A DNA stretch of 64,000 bases, from the NCBI RefSeq assembly GCF_001676615.1, contig NZ_LYXZ01000034.1:84822-148821 (forward strand), written 5' to 3'. Source of the DNA: Labrys sp. WJW (lineage in GTDB: Bacteria > Pseudomonadota > Alphaproteobacteria > Rhizobiales > Labraceae). Positions 1 to 9,208 of this stretch are shown in pieces; the first letter of the stretch is position 1, and the number at the start of each line of letters is the position of its first letter. The translations under genes were made by a program, and so were the position numbers. The notes under the pieces are model-generated. The model made no database searches and was not told the DNA's origin. It saw only the letters and a program-made list of their open reading frames with translations.

Positions 1-1433
1 AACAGCAGTTCGGGCAGTTCGGAGCTGACGACGAGGATGGCCATGCCCTGTCCGGCGAGGCGGAAGATGAGGTCATAGATCTCCTTCTTGGCGCCGATGT
101 CGATGCCGCGTGTCGGCTCGTCGAGCAGCAGAATGCGCGGACCGATGGCGAGCCATTTGCCGATCACCACCTTCTGCTGATTGCCGCCGGAAAGTTCGGC
201 CACGACCTGCTCGTGCGAGCGGCAACGCACCGAAAGGCTGGCGATCGCCTCGCGGGCAAGCCGGGTTTCCTGCCGGTCATCGCGCAGGCCGAAGCGTCGC
301 AGCAGCGGCTGGGAGGGCAGCGAAACGTTGTCGCGGATGGCCGAGTGCAAGAGGAGCCCCGTCGCCTTGCGGTCTTCCGTCACCAGAGCGAGGCCGTGCC
401 GGATGGCCTGGCGCGGATTGTCGGTCCGGACCTCGACACCGTCGACGAGGATCCGGCCCTCACGGCGCCCCGTGGTGGCCCCGAAGATGGTTTCCAGGAT
501 CTCGGTGCGGCCGGAGCCGAGCAGGCCGGCGATGCCGAGGATCTCGCCGCGATGCAGGCCGAAGGACACGTTGCGCAACACGCGTTTCCAGCCGCCCCGC
601 GCCTGGGGCAGGCTGAGGCCGAGGCCATGCACGGCCAGGGCCTCCGCCGAGCGGTCAGGCGTGTGCGGCGGCGTGGCGAGGCTGAGATCGCGGCCGACCA
701 TGCTGGCGATGATGCGCTCGGGCGTCAGCTCCGCCATGGCAGCCGTCAGCACGCGCCGCCCGTCGCGCATCACCGTGACGCGATCGGCGAGCAGGGAAAC
801 TTCGTCCATGCGGTGGCTGATATAGACGATCGCCACGCCCGAGGCGGCAAGCTTGCGGATGATGCCGAACAGGCGCTCGCATTCGCTCGGCGACAGGGCC
901 GAGGTCGGCTCGTCCATGATCAGGACCCGGGCTTCCAGCGAAAGCGCCTTGGCGATCTCGACCAGTTGCTGCTCGCCCACCCGCAGCGATCCCACGCGCG
1001 CTTCGGGATCGAGGGAAACGCCGAAGCCCGTGAGCAGGTCGCCAGCAGCGCGTGCAAGGCCGCGGCGGTCGACGAACAGTCCGGCGATACGCGGTTCGCG
1101 GCCGAGAAAGATGTTCTCGGCCACGGTCATCTCGGGAATGAGGTTGAGTTCCTGATGGATTATGGCGATGCCGGCGGCCTGGGCTTCCCGCACCGACGTG
1201 AAGCGAAGGCCGAGACCGCGACTGAACAGGCTGCCGTCGAACTCTGTCAGGATGCCGCTGACGATCTTCATCAAGGTGGACTTGCCGGCGCCGTTCTCGC
1301 CCACGAGCGCATGCACCTCCCCGGCCGCGACCGAGAAGTCGACATCATCAAGGACGGGGACGCCTGCGAACCGCTTGGAGATACCACGCGCTTCCAGCGC
1401 GGCATCACTCGGTTCGAGCCGGGTGGCGAGCAT
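1..1433 (-). CDS. Sugar ABC transporter ATP-binding protein, RbsA/MglA type (partial, C-terminus off the window)
   Basis: Energises uptake of a monosaccharide by a CUT2-class importer on the inner face of the membrane. The 477 visible codons hold two ABC domains in tandem, as in RbsA/MglA (about 500 residues). Domain 1 has the P-loop GENGAGKST near residues 43-52, a degenerate signature VGEQQLVEIAKAL and the Walker B IMDEPTSAL. Domain 2 has the family's degenerate P-loop (AGLLGSGRTE), signature LSGGNQQKVV and Walker B LLLDEPTRGID. The ATG at 1433 has GGAAA six bases upstream. The last 20-30 residues and any permease and binding-protein genes lie left of the window. It is divergent from the GntR gene at 1758, the likely regulator. 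The sugar cannot be read from the ATPase. Confidence 0.93.
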   Translation of the reverse strand, partial: MLATRLEPSDAALEARGISKRFAGVPVLDDVDFSVAAGEVHALVGENGAGKSTLMKIVSGILTEFDGSLFSRGLGLRFTSVREAQAAGIAIIHQELNLIPEMTVAENIFLGREPRIAGLFVDRRGLARAAGDLLTGFGVSLDPEARVGSLRVGEQQLVEIAKALSLEARVLIMDEPTSALSPSECERLFGIIRKLAASGVAIVYISHRMDEVSLLADRVTVMRDGRRVLTAAMAELTPERIIASMVGRDLSLATPPHTPDRSAEALAVHGLGLSLPQARGGWKRVLRNVSFGLHRGEILGIAGLLGSGRTEILETIFGATTGRREGRILVDGVEVRTDNPRQAIRHGLALVTEDRKATGLLLHSAIRDNVSLPSQPLLRRFGLRDDRQETRLAREAIASLSVRCRSHEQVVAELSGGNQQKVVIGKWLAIGPRILLLDEPTRGIDIGAKKEIYDLIFRLAGQGMAILVVSSELPELL

Positions 1434-1757
1434 TGTGCGTTTCCAAAAGTGTTTTGCGATTTGAGGGCATCGCCTCGAATCGCAAAGACGCGTCGAACCG
1501 AAGTGCGAGCCAAAGCGCGGTTTAGCCAAAACGCGCTTTGCTTCGGACACCCTTGTTGTATAGGTGTCTTTTATTTATAGAGAACACTAGCATGCACTGC
1601 TGGGGGCGACAAGGGCACAAAGCGCCGCGACCGCATTGGGCCGGCTATCTCAGCTCTTGCTTGATTGTGCAGCCGTGAATCGCATCTATGCGGGCCACGC
1701 AGCGACGACCAGACGTCGAGCGACAACGAAATGCGACTGTAATCCTGAGGAACGGCG
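1434..1757. promoter_or_regulatory. Divergent regulatory spacer with two leader hairpins and an operator-like palindrome
   Basis: No gene seen. The leftward leader of the ABC gene can fold two strong hairpins. The first has 14-base arms at 1453-1466 and 1473-1486 (13 of 14 pair). The second has CAAAGCGCG at 1511-1519 with CGCGCTTTG at 1532-1540, extended by CCGAAG (1498-1503) and CTTCGG (1541-1546). Next to them is an inverted repeat GACACC-N11-GGTGTC (1546-1551 and 1563-1568), a good size for a GntR-family operator. AT-rich sequence at 1569-1590 could hold a promoter. Function is inferred from position only. Confidence 0.5.
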
Positions 1758-2669
1758 ATGCCGCGCCCGCGCAATGTCTCGATGAAGGCCACCAATCTGG
1801 CCCTCGACATCATGGCGAAGCTGCAGCCCGGCGCGCTGCTGCCGCCGGAGGCGGTGCTGGCGCGTGAGGTCGGCGTGAGCCGTACGGCGATGCGTTCGGC
1901 CCTCGAAGGCCTGGAACAAGCGGGGCTGGTCCGGCGCGACGGCCGGCGCACCTTGCTGCACCGACTGCCGTTGGCCTCGGATTATTTCGGCGTGGCCGAA
2001 ACCGAGAGCCGTTCGGATCTGGTGGAACGGCGCTTCCTCGAAATGGCTGTCGCCGGGGATCTGATGCCTGGACGCAATTTCTCGGAGGCTGAACTCGCAC
2101 GGACTTTCGGCGCCAGTACGGTGAGCGTGCGCGAATTCTTGATCGGTTTTTCACGCTACGGCCTGGTCGAGAAGGCGCCGCGCGGAGGCTGGCGGCTCTG
2201 CGCCTTCGATGCCCCCTTCGCCCGTGAGCTTGCGGCAACGCGGCGCACTTTCGAGATCGAGGCTATCCGGCTTTTCACGCAACGCAGCAGCGCTGATCCG
2301 GTGTGGCGGGAGATCGGCCGGCTGATCGAGACCCACGAGGCCATGAGCCGGGGAGGGGACGAGGTCATCCGCCAGTTTCCGCAACTCGACCGTCGCTTCC
2401 ACCGCTTCCTGGTGGATCAGCTCAACAATCGCTTCGTGACGAGCTTCTATGACGTGGTGTCCTTCGTCTTCCATTACCACTATCAGTGGCGCAAGGACGA
2501 CGAGATCGAGCGCTACCGCACGGCGCTGGCCGAGCATCTGAGCATCCTCACTGCCCTGAAATCCGGCGTGATCGAAGAAGCGCAGATGCGGCTCGAAGAG
2601 CATCTGCAAACCTCGGTGCGCACCCTTCTGGAGTCGGCGATCGGAGCGGGTCAGGAGCGGGCCGGATGA
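1758..2669 (+). CDS. GntR/FCD family transcriptional regulator with two winged-helix domains
   Basis: DNA-binding regulator of 303 residues, probably controlling the divergent sugar importer. Residues about 10-72 form one GntR-like winged helix (PPEAVLAREVGVSRTAMRSA followed by a wing GLVRRDGR). Residues about 88-150 form a second one (SEAELARTFGASTVSVREF, wing GLVEKAPRGGWRL). Residues about 155-300 are an all-helical FCD-type effector domain, with the usual late motif EHLSILTALKSG. Ordinary FCD regulators have one winged helix and 220-250 residues, so this one carries an extra N-terminal copy. The ATG at 1758 follows GAGGAAC. A sugar or sugar-phosphate ligand is likely but inferred. Confidence 0.88.
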   Translation: MPRPRNVSMKATNLALDIMAKLQPGALLPPEAVLAREVGVSRTAMRSALEGLEQAGLVRRDGRRTLLHRLPLASDYFGVAETESRSDLVERRFLEMAVAGDLMPGRNFSEAELARTFGASTVSVREFLIGFSRYGLVEKAPRGGWRLCAFDAPFARELAATRRTFEIEAIRLFTQRSSADPVWREIGRLIETHEAMSRGGDEVIRQFPQLDRRFHRFLVDQLNNRFVTSFYDVVSFVFHYHYQWRKDDEIERYRTALAEHLSILTALKSGVIEEAQMRLEEHLQTSVRTLLESAIGAGQERAG

Positions 2670-2680
2670 GGCGCGACCAG

Positions 2681-2845
2681 CCTTCTCCCCTTGCGGGAGA
2701 AGGTGGTGCGAAGCACCGGATGAGGGGAGAAACACTGCCTTGCGGGCTTTTTGCTAACACCCCTCATCCGGCCTCGTTGCACTCGGCCACCCGAGGCACT
2801 TCAAAAGGAAGTGCCAGGTCCTGCAAGGAGAGAAGGCCGGTCGCG
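2681..2845. repeat. RPE-like palindromic intergenic repeat, composite
   Basis: Immediately after the GntR gene lies CCTTCTCCC-N5-GGGAGAAGG (2681-2703), followed by CCGGATGAGGGG and, further on, its inverse CCCCTCATCCGG. A second hairpin GGCACTTC-N5-GAAGTGCC sits at 2795-2802 and 2808-2815. The same core recurs around 38741-39055. This is the look of the dispersed palindromic repeats of alphaproteobacterial intergenic DNA. It may also help end transcription from the GntR gene. Confidence 0.65.
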
Positions 2846-2877
2846 CTCTGTCCTGAAAGTCCAAGTCCACGTTGAAT

Positions 2878-2903
2878 GCGGAGGGCAGTCGCCCGCCCTC
2901 CGC
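2878..2903 (-). terminator. Hairpin downstream of the EF-Tu paralogue
   Basis: GCGGAGGGC (2878-2886) pairs perfectly with GCCCTCCGC (2895-2903) around an 8-base loop. In the direction of the EF-Tu transcript it begins about 11 bases after the stop codon. No T-run follows, so it is a probable rather than a textbook terminator. Confidence 0.5.
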
Positions 2904-2913
2904 TTTGCTGCCC

Positions 2914-4119
<1,206 letters not shown>

Positions 4120-4482
4120 GCTACACCTGTGGTGCTTCTCCGGCCCTCGCTTGGGGAGGTTGCACGGCTCAGGGCACCACGAGAGCCAAAAAAGTGCCCG
4201 GAACCGCTCTTGCGTCCGGGCTGGCTCGATCTCAGGTGATTTCGGTCCGGCCTAGGGCAAAGCGCGTGCGGCCGAGGAATCGATGTTCCTCGGGATCATC
4301 AGCGATATCGACGATGACGTCCGCATGGGTCCGGTGCCTTGTGGCGGGATGACGATAGGGATGGCGCAAATAGGAGTTTGCGGCGGGAAATGCAAGGGGA
4401 GATTTGAAAGGAGACTTGCAGGATGAGGCACGACTCCCTCCCCACGAAGCTGGAGAGGGAGTCGTGCCTCACTTGTTCGGGC
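4120..4482. other. Spacer between the EF-Tu paralogue and the RNA helicase
   Basis: No gene seen in these 363 bases. It contains the strong hairpin at 4424-4471 and a weaker inverted repeat TGCAAG/CTTGCA around 4391-4420, and it must contain the promoter of the EF-Tu paralogue if that gene is transcribed on its own. I could not assign clear -35 and -10 boxes. Confidence 0.5.
4424..4471 (-). terminator. Perfect 17-bp stem-loop after the helicase gene
   Basis: Arms 4424-4440 and 4455-4471 are exact reverse complements over 17 bases, with a 14-base loop. It lies 12 bases past the helicase stop codon and is followed leftwards by a pyrimidine-rich stretch with only short T-runs. It probably ends the helicase message and separates it from the EF-Tu gene. 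Such a long perfect stem could alternatively protect the 3' end. Confidence 0.65.
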
Positions 4483-6357
4483 TTAGCCTTCCCGCCCGCG
4501 CCGCTTGCCGGGCTTCTCGTCCGACCAAGGCTTCTTCTCGTCGGACCAAGGCTTCTTCTCATCGGACCAAGGCTTCTTGGGACCCTTGCGGTGCGGCTTG
4601 GGCTCGCGCGGGGCGTCCTCGCCGCCGCGGTCGCGATAGGGCTGGATGCGGATGTTTTCCTCGTCCGGCCGGCGGGCATTGGCGGCGAAGTGCTCGGCAG
4701 CGTCCTTGGCGATCTCCACCACGGTCTCATTGTCGAGGATCTTGATGTTGCCGATGTCGCGGCGTTTCACGCCGCCGCGGCGGCAGAGCATGGGCAGCAG
4801 CCATTTGGGATCGGCATTGTTGCGGCGGCCGATGGACAGGCGGAACAGCACGGCATTGGGATCGGCAGGCGTTTCCTCGCGCTCGAAGCGGCGCGGACGA
4901 TCGGGGCGTTCGGGCCGGTCTTCGCGCTCGAAGCGGGAAGGACGCTCGTCGCGGCCATAGCGATCGTCGCGCTCGAAACGCGAGGGCTTGCGGTCGCGTC
5001 GCTCAAAGCGTTCGCCGGGGTCGCTGACCTCCTCCGGCTCGGGCAGGCGCGAACGGTAGACGCGGGCAAGTGCCGCCGCGATGTCCTCGGCGTTGCGGTT
5101 TTCCAGCAGCAGCTTGGCGATGGCCAGGTCTTCCTCGCCGGGGGTCTCCGTCAGCAGGGGATCTTCCAGCATGCGCTGCTGGTCGAGCACGCGGATTTCA
5201 TCGGCGGTCGGCGGTCCCATCCACTGGGCCTTCACGCCCGCCTGGCTGAGCAGTATCTCGGCCTTGCGGCGGCGCGACATCGGTACCAGCAGGGCACTAA
5301 TGCCCTTGCGGCCGGCGCGACCGGTGCGGCCCGAGCGATGCTGCAGTTTCTCGGCGTCGGTGGGCAGGTCGGCATGGATGACCAGGCCGAGATTGGGCAG
5401 GTCGATGCCGCGCGCCGCCACGTCGGTGGCGACGCAGATCTGGGCATGGCCGTCGCGCAGGGCCTGCAGCGCCTGGTTGCGCTCGTGCTGGCCGAGTTCA
5501 CCCGAGAGCAGAACGGCTGAAAATCCGCGCTCGCGCAGGGTGGCATGCAGATGGCGCACGGATTCGCGCGTATTGCAGAACACGATCGTGGTGGGGGAGG
5601 CGACGAGGCGGAGCAGGTTGACGACAGCGTGCTCGGTCTCCTTGGGGGAGACGCGGATGGCGCGGTATTCGATGTCGGCATGGCCGCGCTCGGCGGTCTT
5701 CACCTCGATGCGCAACGCATCCTTCTGATAGGTGCGCGCGATGGCGACGATGCCTTTGGGCATTGTTGCCGAGAAGAGGAGGGTGCGGCGGTCGTCGGGG
5801 GTGGATTTGAGGATGAATTCGAGATCCTCACGGAAGCCGAGGTCGAGCATCTCGTCGGCCTCGTCGAGCACCACGGCGCGCAGGGCCGACAGATCGATGC
5901 CCTTGCGCTCGATGTGATCGCGCAGGCGGCCGGGCGTGCCGACCACGATATGGGCGCCGTCGGCGAGCAGGCGGCGCTCGCGGCGCGGGTCCATGCCGCC
6001 GACGCAGGAAACCACGCGCCCGCCAGCTTTCTGGTAGAGCCAGAGCAATTCACGCTCGACCTGGATGGCGAGTTCGCGGGTCGGAGCGATGATGAGGGCG
6101 AGGGGCGCATCGGCCTGTTCGAAGCGCTCATCGTCACCGAGCAGGTCGCGTGCGATGGCCAGGCCATAGGCGACCGTCTTGCCCGAGCCGGTCTGGGCGG
6201 AGACGAGCAGGTCGCGGTCAGCGGCGTCATCGGCCAGCACAGCCGATTGGACCGGGGTCAGTTCTTCGTAATTGCGATCGGTCAGAGCCTGGCGAAGGGC
6301 CGGGTTCAGGGAAGGAAGGGTCACGGGGAAAGCCTGTCGATGAGGAAAACCGGTCAT
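4483..6357 (-). CDS. DEAD-box ATP-dependent RNA helicase with DbpA-type RNA-binding domain
   Basis: ATP-driven RNA remodelling enzyme, probably for ribosome assembly or cold-related RNA unfolding. The 624 residues show all core motifs in order: the Q-motif region, AQTGSGKT, APTRELA, GTPGRL, VLDEADEML, SAT, then FCNTR, ATDVAARGID and HRSGRTGRAG. After the core comes a charged linker rich in repeated RFERxDR units, then an RRM-like DbpA/CsdA domain (LFRLSIGRRNNADPKWLLP), then a basic tail with KKPWSDE repeated three times (21-bp DNA repeats at about 4511-4577). I chose ATG 6357; GTG 6324 is an alternative, and a longer reading frame upstream has no conserved sequence. Confidence 0.92.
   Translation of the reverse strand: MTGFPHRQAFPVTLPSLNPALRQALTDRNYEELTPVQSAVLADDAADRDLLVSAQTGSGKTVAYGLAIARDLLGDDERFEQADAPLALIIAPTRELAIQVERELLWLYQKAGGRVVSCVGGMDPRRERRLLADGAHIVVGTPGRLRDHIERKGIDLSALRAVVLDEADEMLDLGFREDLEFILKSTPDDRRTLLFSATMPKGIVAIARTYQKDALRIEVKTAERGHADIEYRAIRVSPKETEHAVVNLLRLVASPTTIVFCNTRESVRHLHATLRERGFSAVLLSGELGQHERNQALQALRDGHAQICVATDVAARGIDLPNLGLVIHADLPTDAEKLQHRSGRTGRAGRKGISALLVPMSRRRKAEILLSQAGVKAQWMGPPTADEIRVLDQQRMLEDPLLTETPGEEDLAIAKLLLENRNAEDIAAALARVYRSRLPEPEEVSDPGERFERRDRKPSRFERDDRYGRDERPSRFEREDRPERPDRPRRFEREETPADPNAVLFRLSIGRRNNADPKWLLPMLCRRGGVKRRDIGNIKILDNETVVEIAKDAAEHFAANARRPDEENIRIQPYRDRGGEDAPREPKPHRKGPKKPWSDEKKPWSDEKKPWSDEKPGKRRGREG
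4511..4577. repeat. 21-bp tandem repeat inside the helicase gene, about three copies
   Basis: Three near-identical 21-bp units encode the tail repeat KPWSDEK. The copies differ at only a few bases, so copy number could change by slippage without breaking the frame. Confidence 0.8.
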
Positions 6358-6651
6358 GTGAAATGCCGGGTCGGGGGCGGCGCGCCCACGGGAATAAAGT
6401 CCGCGCGCCAGCGTCCACTTCTGCAGGATTTCACTGATGGAGGAGCCCAATACAGCAAATCATCGGCAATTGCGAGGGCGATCACGCGATACTGCTGCGC
6501 GTTTCCGGCATGACGGCAGCGCCATCGGGATTGCATTGTCGCCCACAACAATCCGGCACGACCGCTCTTCGGCACTTAAATCCACATTGCCAAGCGGACA
6601 AGTCCTCATGCAAACATCGGGGAGGGGTGGCGGGAAAGGCAAGGCGAGCCG
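6358..6651. other. Divergent spacer between helicase and rhomboid genes
   Basis: About 294 bases with no gene I can support. It must hold the promoters of both divergent genes. I see no strong inverted repeat or clear box pair. Confidence 0.4.
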
Positions 6652-8241
6652 ATGGATGGGTCTGCGACAGAGCGTGAACATTTTTCCCGCTACTACGCTC
6701 GCTATTTGGTCGCCAAACATGGCTACAGGCTGGGAGCCTTGTCACAATCGGAGGAGTTGCTGCAGCACTGCGACTATGTGCTGACCAAATCGGCCGGCAA
6801 ACGCATCTCGATCGTGGGCATCGTCAATTGTGACAGTAGCGAAGGCAAGACCTTCACCATGCCGGCGCAAGGTCTCGCAGGGCTCGCGCAGCATATCGCC
6901 GGTTCGCTGCCGGCCGCCGCGGGACTTGCAATCACGATCTACGAGATCGGCTCCCGCGCGATCGGAAGAGCCGACAAGTCCCGTCTGTCCGGCCATAGGA
7001 GCCGAGGCAGAAAGTATGCCACCAAGGCGATCGCCGTCGACGTTTCGAAGCGCCAGGCCTGGCCCTTGCCCCTGTTCGGGCGCAGGTTCAGCCCGGCCGG
7101 GCAGATGGAGAAGCTCCTTCGCGCGCCGCGGTTGTCAGCCGCAGAATTGTCAGGGCCGGAACGAGCCGTCAAAACGGGAAGGTCAATCTTCGTCTGGGTG
7201 CTGATGGCTCTGCTGCTGTTGGTTTTTGTCGCTGAACAGATCTTCGCCGTCGGCAAGACCGGAAAGCCGGCCGTGCCGACCATCGAGACCTTGCAGGTCC
7301 TGGGAGGCCTGAGCTATCCGCTGGTGGTCGGGGATGGAGAATGGTGGCGTCTGTTCACGGCGCCGCTGCTGCATGGCGACATCACGCATATCGGTTTCAA
7401 CTGCCTCGTGCTCCTTCTTATCGGCAATCCGCTCGAAACCTTGATCGGCTGGCGCTGGACCGCGGCAACCTTCTCGGTCTCGGCGGTCAGCGGCTCCCTG
7501 ATGTCGCTGGCTGCCAATCCCGTCAACATGGTGAGCGTCGGCGCATCGGGAGGCATTACCGGACTGCTTGCTGCGGCTCTGGTGATATCCTTTCGCATTC
7601 CAGCAGGTGCTGCCCGTGCCCGGCTGATCAGCCAGGCCATTTATGGCCTGGTGCCGGCATTGCTGCCCTTCCTGAACACGGCGGTCAGCGGCGGAAGTAT
7701 CGATTACGGTGCACATTTCGGCGGCGCCATCGGCGGTACGACCATCGGCTTCCTTTTGCTGAGCTTGTGGCATGATCGCCTGCCACGGCCGCGACTGGGC
7801 AATCTGGCCGTGCTTGTCGCCATTGGGTTCTTCTCGATCGCTGCAGGGGCGTGCCTGCCGATCCGGGAGCACTATGTGCGCCGGATGCTGCTCGCGCCGG
7901 ATCTACCGGTCGCGACAACCCCATCGGATACGGCCGTCGAAAGCCTGCTCCGTGCCTACCCTCGGGATCCACGCCTGTCCTTCCTACGAGCACAAGTCTT
8001 GCTGCGGAGAAATGACCTTCAGGGCGCCGAGAGAGACTTGCGCGCGGCGCTGGCGGATCGGGAACTCATCGCGGAAGTTGGTGGCCCTGATTTCGAAAAC
8101 AGGGTCCGGGCCGTCCTTGCCGCTCTCCTGAAAAGCAAGGGGGATCCCAGCGGAGCCGCCGCCATGGCGGGGCCGGCGTGTGCCGTCGAGAAGAGTGGAC
8201 CGATTGCCGACTATCTCGCCAAGTTCTCCTTGTGCCAGTAG
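6652..8241 (+). CDS. Rhomboid-family intramembrane serine protease with extra N- and C-terminal domains
   Basis: Cleaves transmembrane proteins inside the bilayer. In 529 residues the rhomboid core lies at about 180-405: a first helix (WVLMALLLLVFVAEQIF), the loop with LLHGDITHIGFNCL, the catalytic GASGG (Ser299) and the AHFGG helix with catalytic His355. About 175 residues precede it; they look soluble and I do not recognise them. After the membrane core, residues 420-529 are helical with TPR-like spacing (LSFLRAQVLLRRNDLQGAER). Minimal bacterial rhomboids have about 200-300 residues, so this is a fusion. The ATG at 6652 follows AAGG at seven bases. Substrates are unknown. Confidence 0.88.
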   Translation: MDGSATEREHFSRYYARYLVAKHGYRLGALSQSEELLQHCDYVLTKSAGKRISIVGIVNCDSSEGKTFTMPAQGLAGLAQHIAGSLPAAAGLAITIYEIGSRAIGRADKSRLSGHRSRGRKYATKAIAVDVSKRQAWPLPLFGRRFSPAGQMEKLLRAPRLSAAELSGPERAVKTGRSIFVWVLMALLLLVFVAEQIFAVGKTGKPAVPTIETLQVLGGLSYPLVVGDGEWWRLFTAPLLHGDITHIGFNCLVLLLIGNPLETLIGWRWTAATFSVSAVSGSLMSLAANPVNMVSVGASGGITGLLAAALVISFRIPAGAARARLISQAIYGLVPALLPFLNTAVSGGSIDYGAHFGGAIGGTTIGFLLLSLWHDRLPRPRLGNLAVLVAIGFFSIAAGACLPIREHYVRRMLLAPDLPVATTPSDTAVESLLRAYPRDPRLSFLRAQVLLRRNDLQGAERDLRAALADRELIAEVGGPDFENRVRAVLAALLKSKGDPSGAAAMAGPACAVEKSGPIADYLAKFSLCQ

Positions 8242-8403
8242 TCTCCTTCCCAGCATTTGCGGCGATCGAAAGCCGGTGGTGATGTTGCAATATCGCTGGC
8301 GACAGCGGGTCTTAGCCGGACCGATCCGGTAGGAACGACTCCTGCTCTTGTGCATTGCAACAAAATTATTGACAAACCTGTCCGAAACGGTGTTTCTGCT
8401 GAC

Positions 8404-9000
8404 ATGGCAAGACCGAAAGAATTCGATCGTGACGAGGCGCTCAAGCGCGCCACAGCCGTGTTCTGGGCCAAGGGCTTCGAGGCGGCATCCACCGACAATC
8501 TGCTTGCGGCGATGAAGATCGGCCGCCAGAGCCTCTATGACACCTTCGGCGACAAGCGCCGCCTTTATCTGGAGGCGCTCGGGCGCTATCAGGCGGTCAA
8601 TCTCGCCAATCAGCTGGCGCAACTCGACGCGGAAGCATCGCCCCTCGCCGGGATCCGCCGGATGCTGCTGGCGGTGGCGGAAGCCGATCCCTCCTTCCGG
8701 GCACTCGGTTGCATGAATGTCGGCGCGATCGTCGAGTTCGGTCGGAACGACGAAGAAATCGCCGGCATGCTCGCCGAGGACGAGGCCGCGCTCGATGCGG
8801 CGCTGGAGGGTAGCCTGCGCAAGGCCAGGGCGGAGGGCGAAATCGGTACGGCCACGGACATCAAAGGGGCTGTGCGTTTCATTCAGGCGACCCTGCGCGG
8901 CCTCAAGGTCAGCGGCAAGGCCGGTGCGGACACGCAGAGCCTGCGTCAGACCGTCGAGTTCGCTCTCGCCGCCTTGACGAAGGACGCGCGCCGGGGCTGA
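8404..9000 (+). CDS. TetR family transcriptional regulator
   Basis: Ligand-responsive repressor of 198 residues. The N-terminal helix-turn-helix is clear (FDRDEALKRATAVFWAKGFE, then the recognition helix in MKIGRQSLYDTFGDK), and the all-helical C-terminal half would bind the effector and dimerise. I chose ATG 8404 because it gives the canonical MARPKEFDRDEAL start. Upstream, TTGACA at about 8370 resembles a -35 box and GACA-N4-TGTC overlaps it, which suggests autoregulation. No divergent target gene adjoins it; the rhomboid gene upstream runs the same way, so its regulon is probably elsewhere. Confidence 0.88.
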   Translation: MARPKEFDRDEALKRATAVFWAKGFEAASTDNLLAAMKIGRQSLYDTFGDKRRLYLEALGRYQAVNLANQLAQLDAEASPLAGIRRMLLAVAEADPSFRALGCMNVGAIVEFGRNDEEIAGMLAEDEAALDAALEGSLRKARAEGEIGTATDIKGAVRFIQATLRGLKVSGKAGADTQSLRQTVEFALAALTKDARRG

Positions 9001-9010
9001 GGCGGCGCTT

Positions 9011-9208
9011 ATACCAGGTCGCATAATGTTTGACCGATGCCTGCAATGGGAGCGCTGTCATTCCCGGCCGAGCGTGGCGAGGGGAAGGGAATCCAGGGGC
9101 CATGGGACGCGACCTTTAGCCCCTGGATCCCCTTCCCGGGGTCGAAGACCCCGCCGGGGATGACAGAGTCCTTCACACCAACGGGTCAACAATTCGGCAA
9201 TCTGGTAT
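9011..9208. repeat. MITE-like palindromic element, copy 1
   Basis: A 198-bp element with imperfect inverted ends: the first 25 bases match the reverse complement of the last 25 at 19 positions, both starting ATACCAG. Inside, 19-base arms (9082-9100 and 9119-9137) pair at 18 positions and a second GGGGTC/GACCCC fold follows. A 199-bp relative lies at 54002-54200. No transposase is encoded. Its right end runs into the stop codon of the LysE gene. Confidence 0.8.

Noticed and set aside
213..1580. A 455-codon open frame on the + strand opposite the ABC ATPase gene
   Set aside because: It runs antisense to a gene with complete ABC motifs, has low-complexity Ala/Gly/Arg/Gln sequence and no conserved domain; GC-rich DNA commonly gives such frames.
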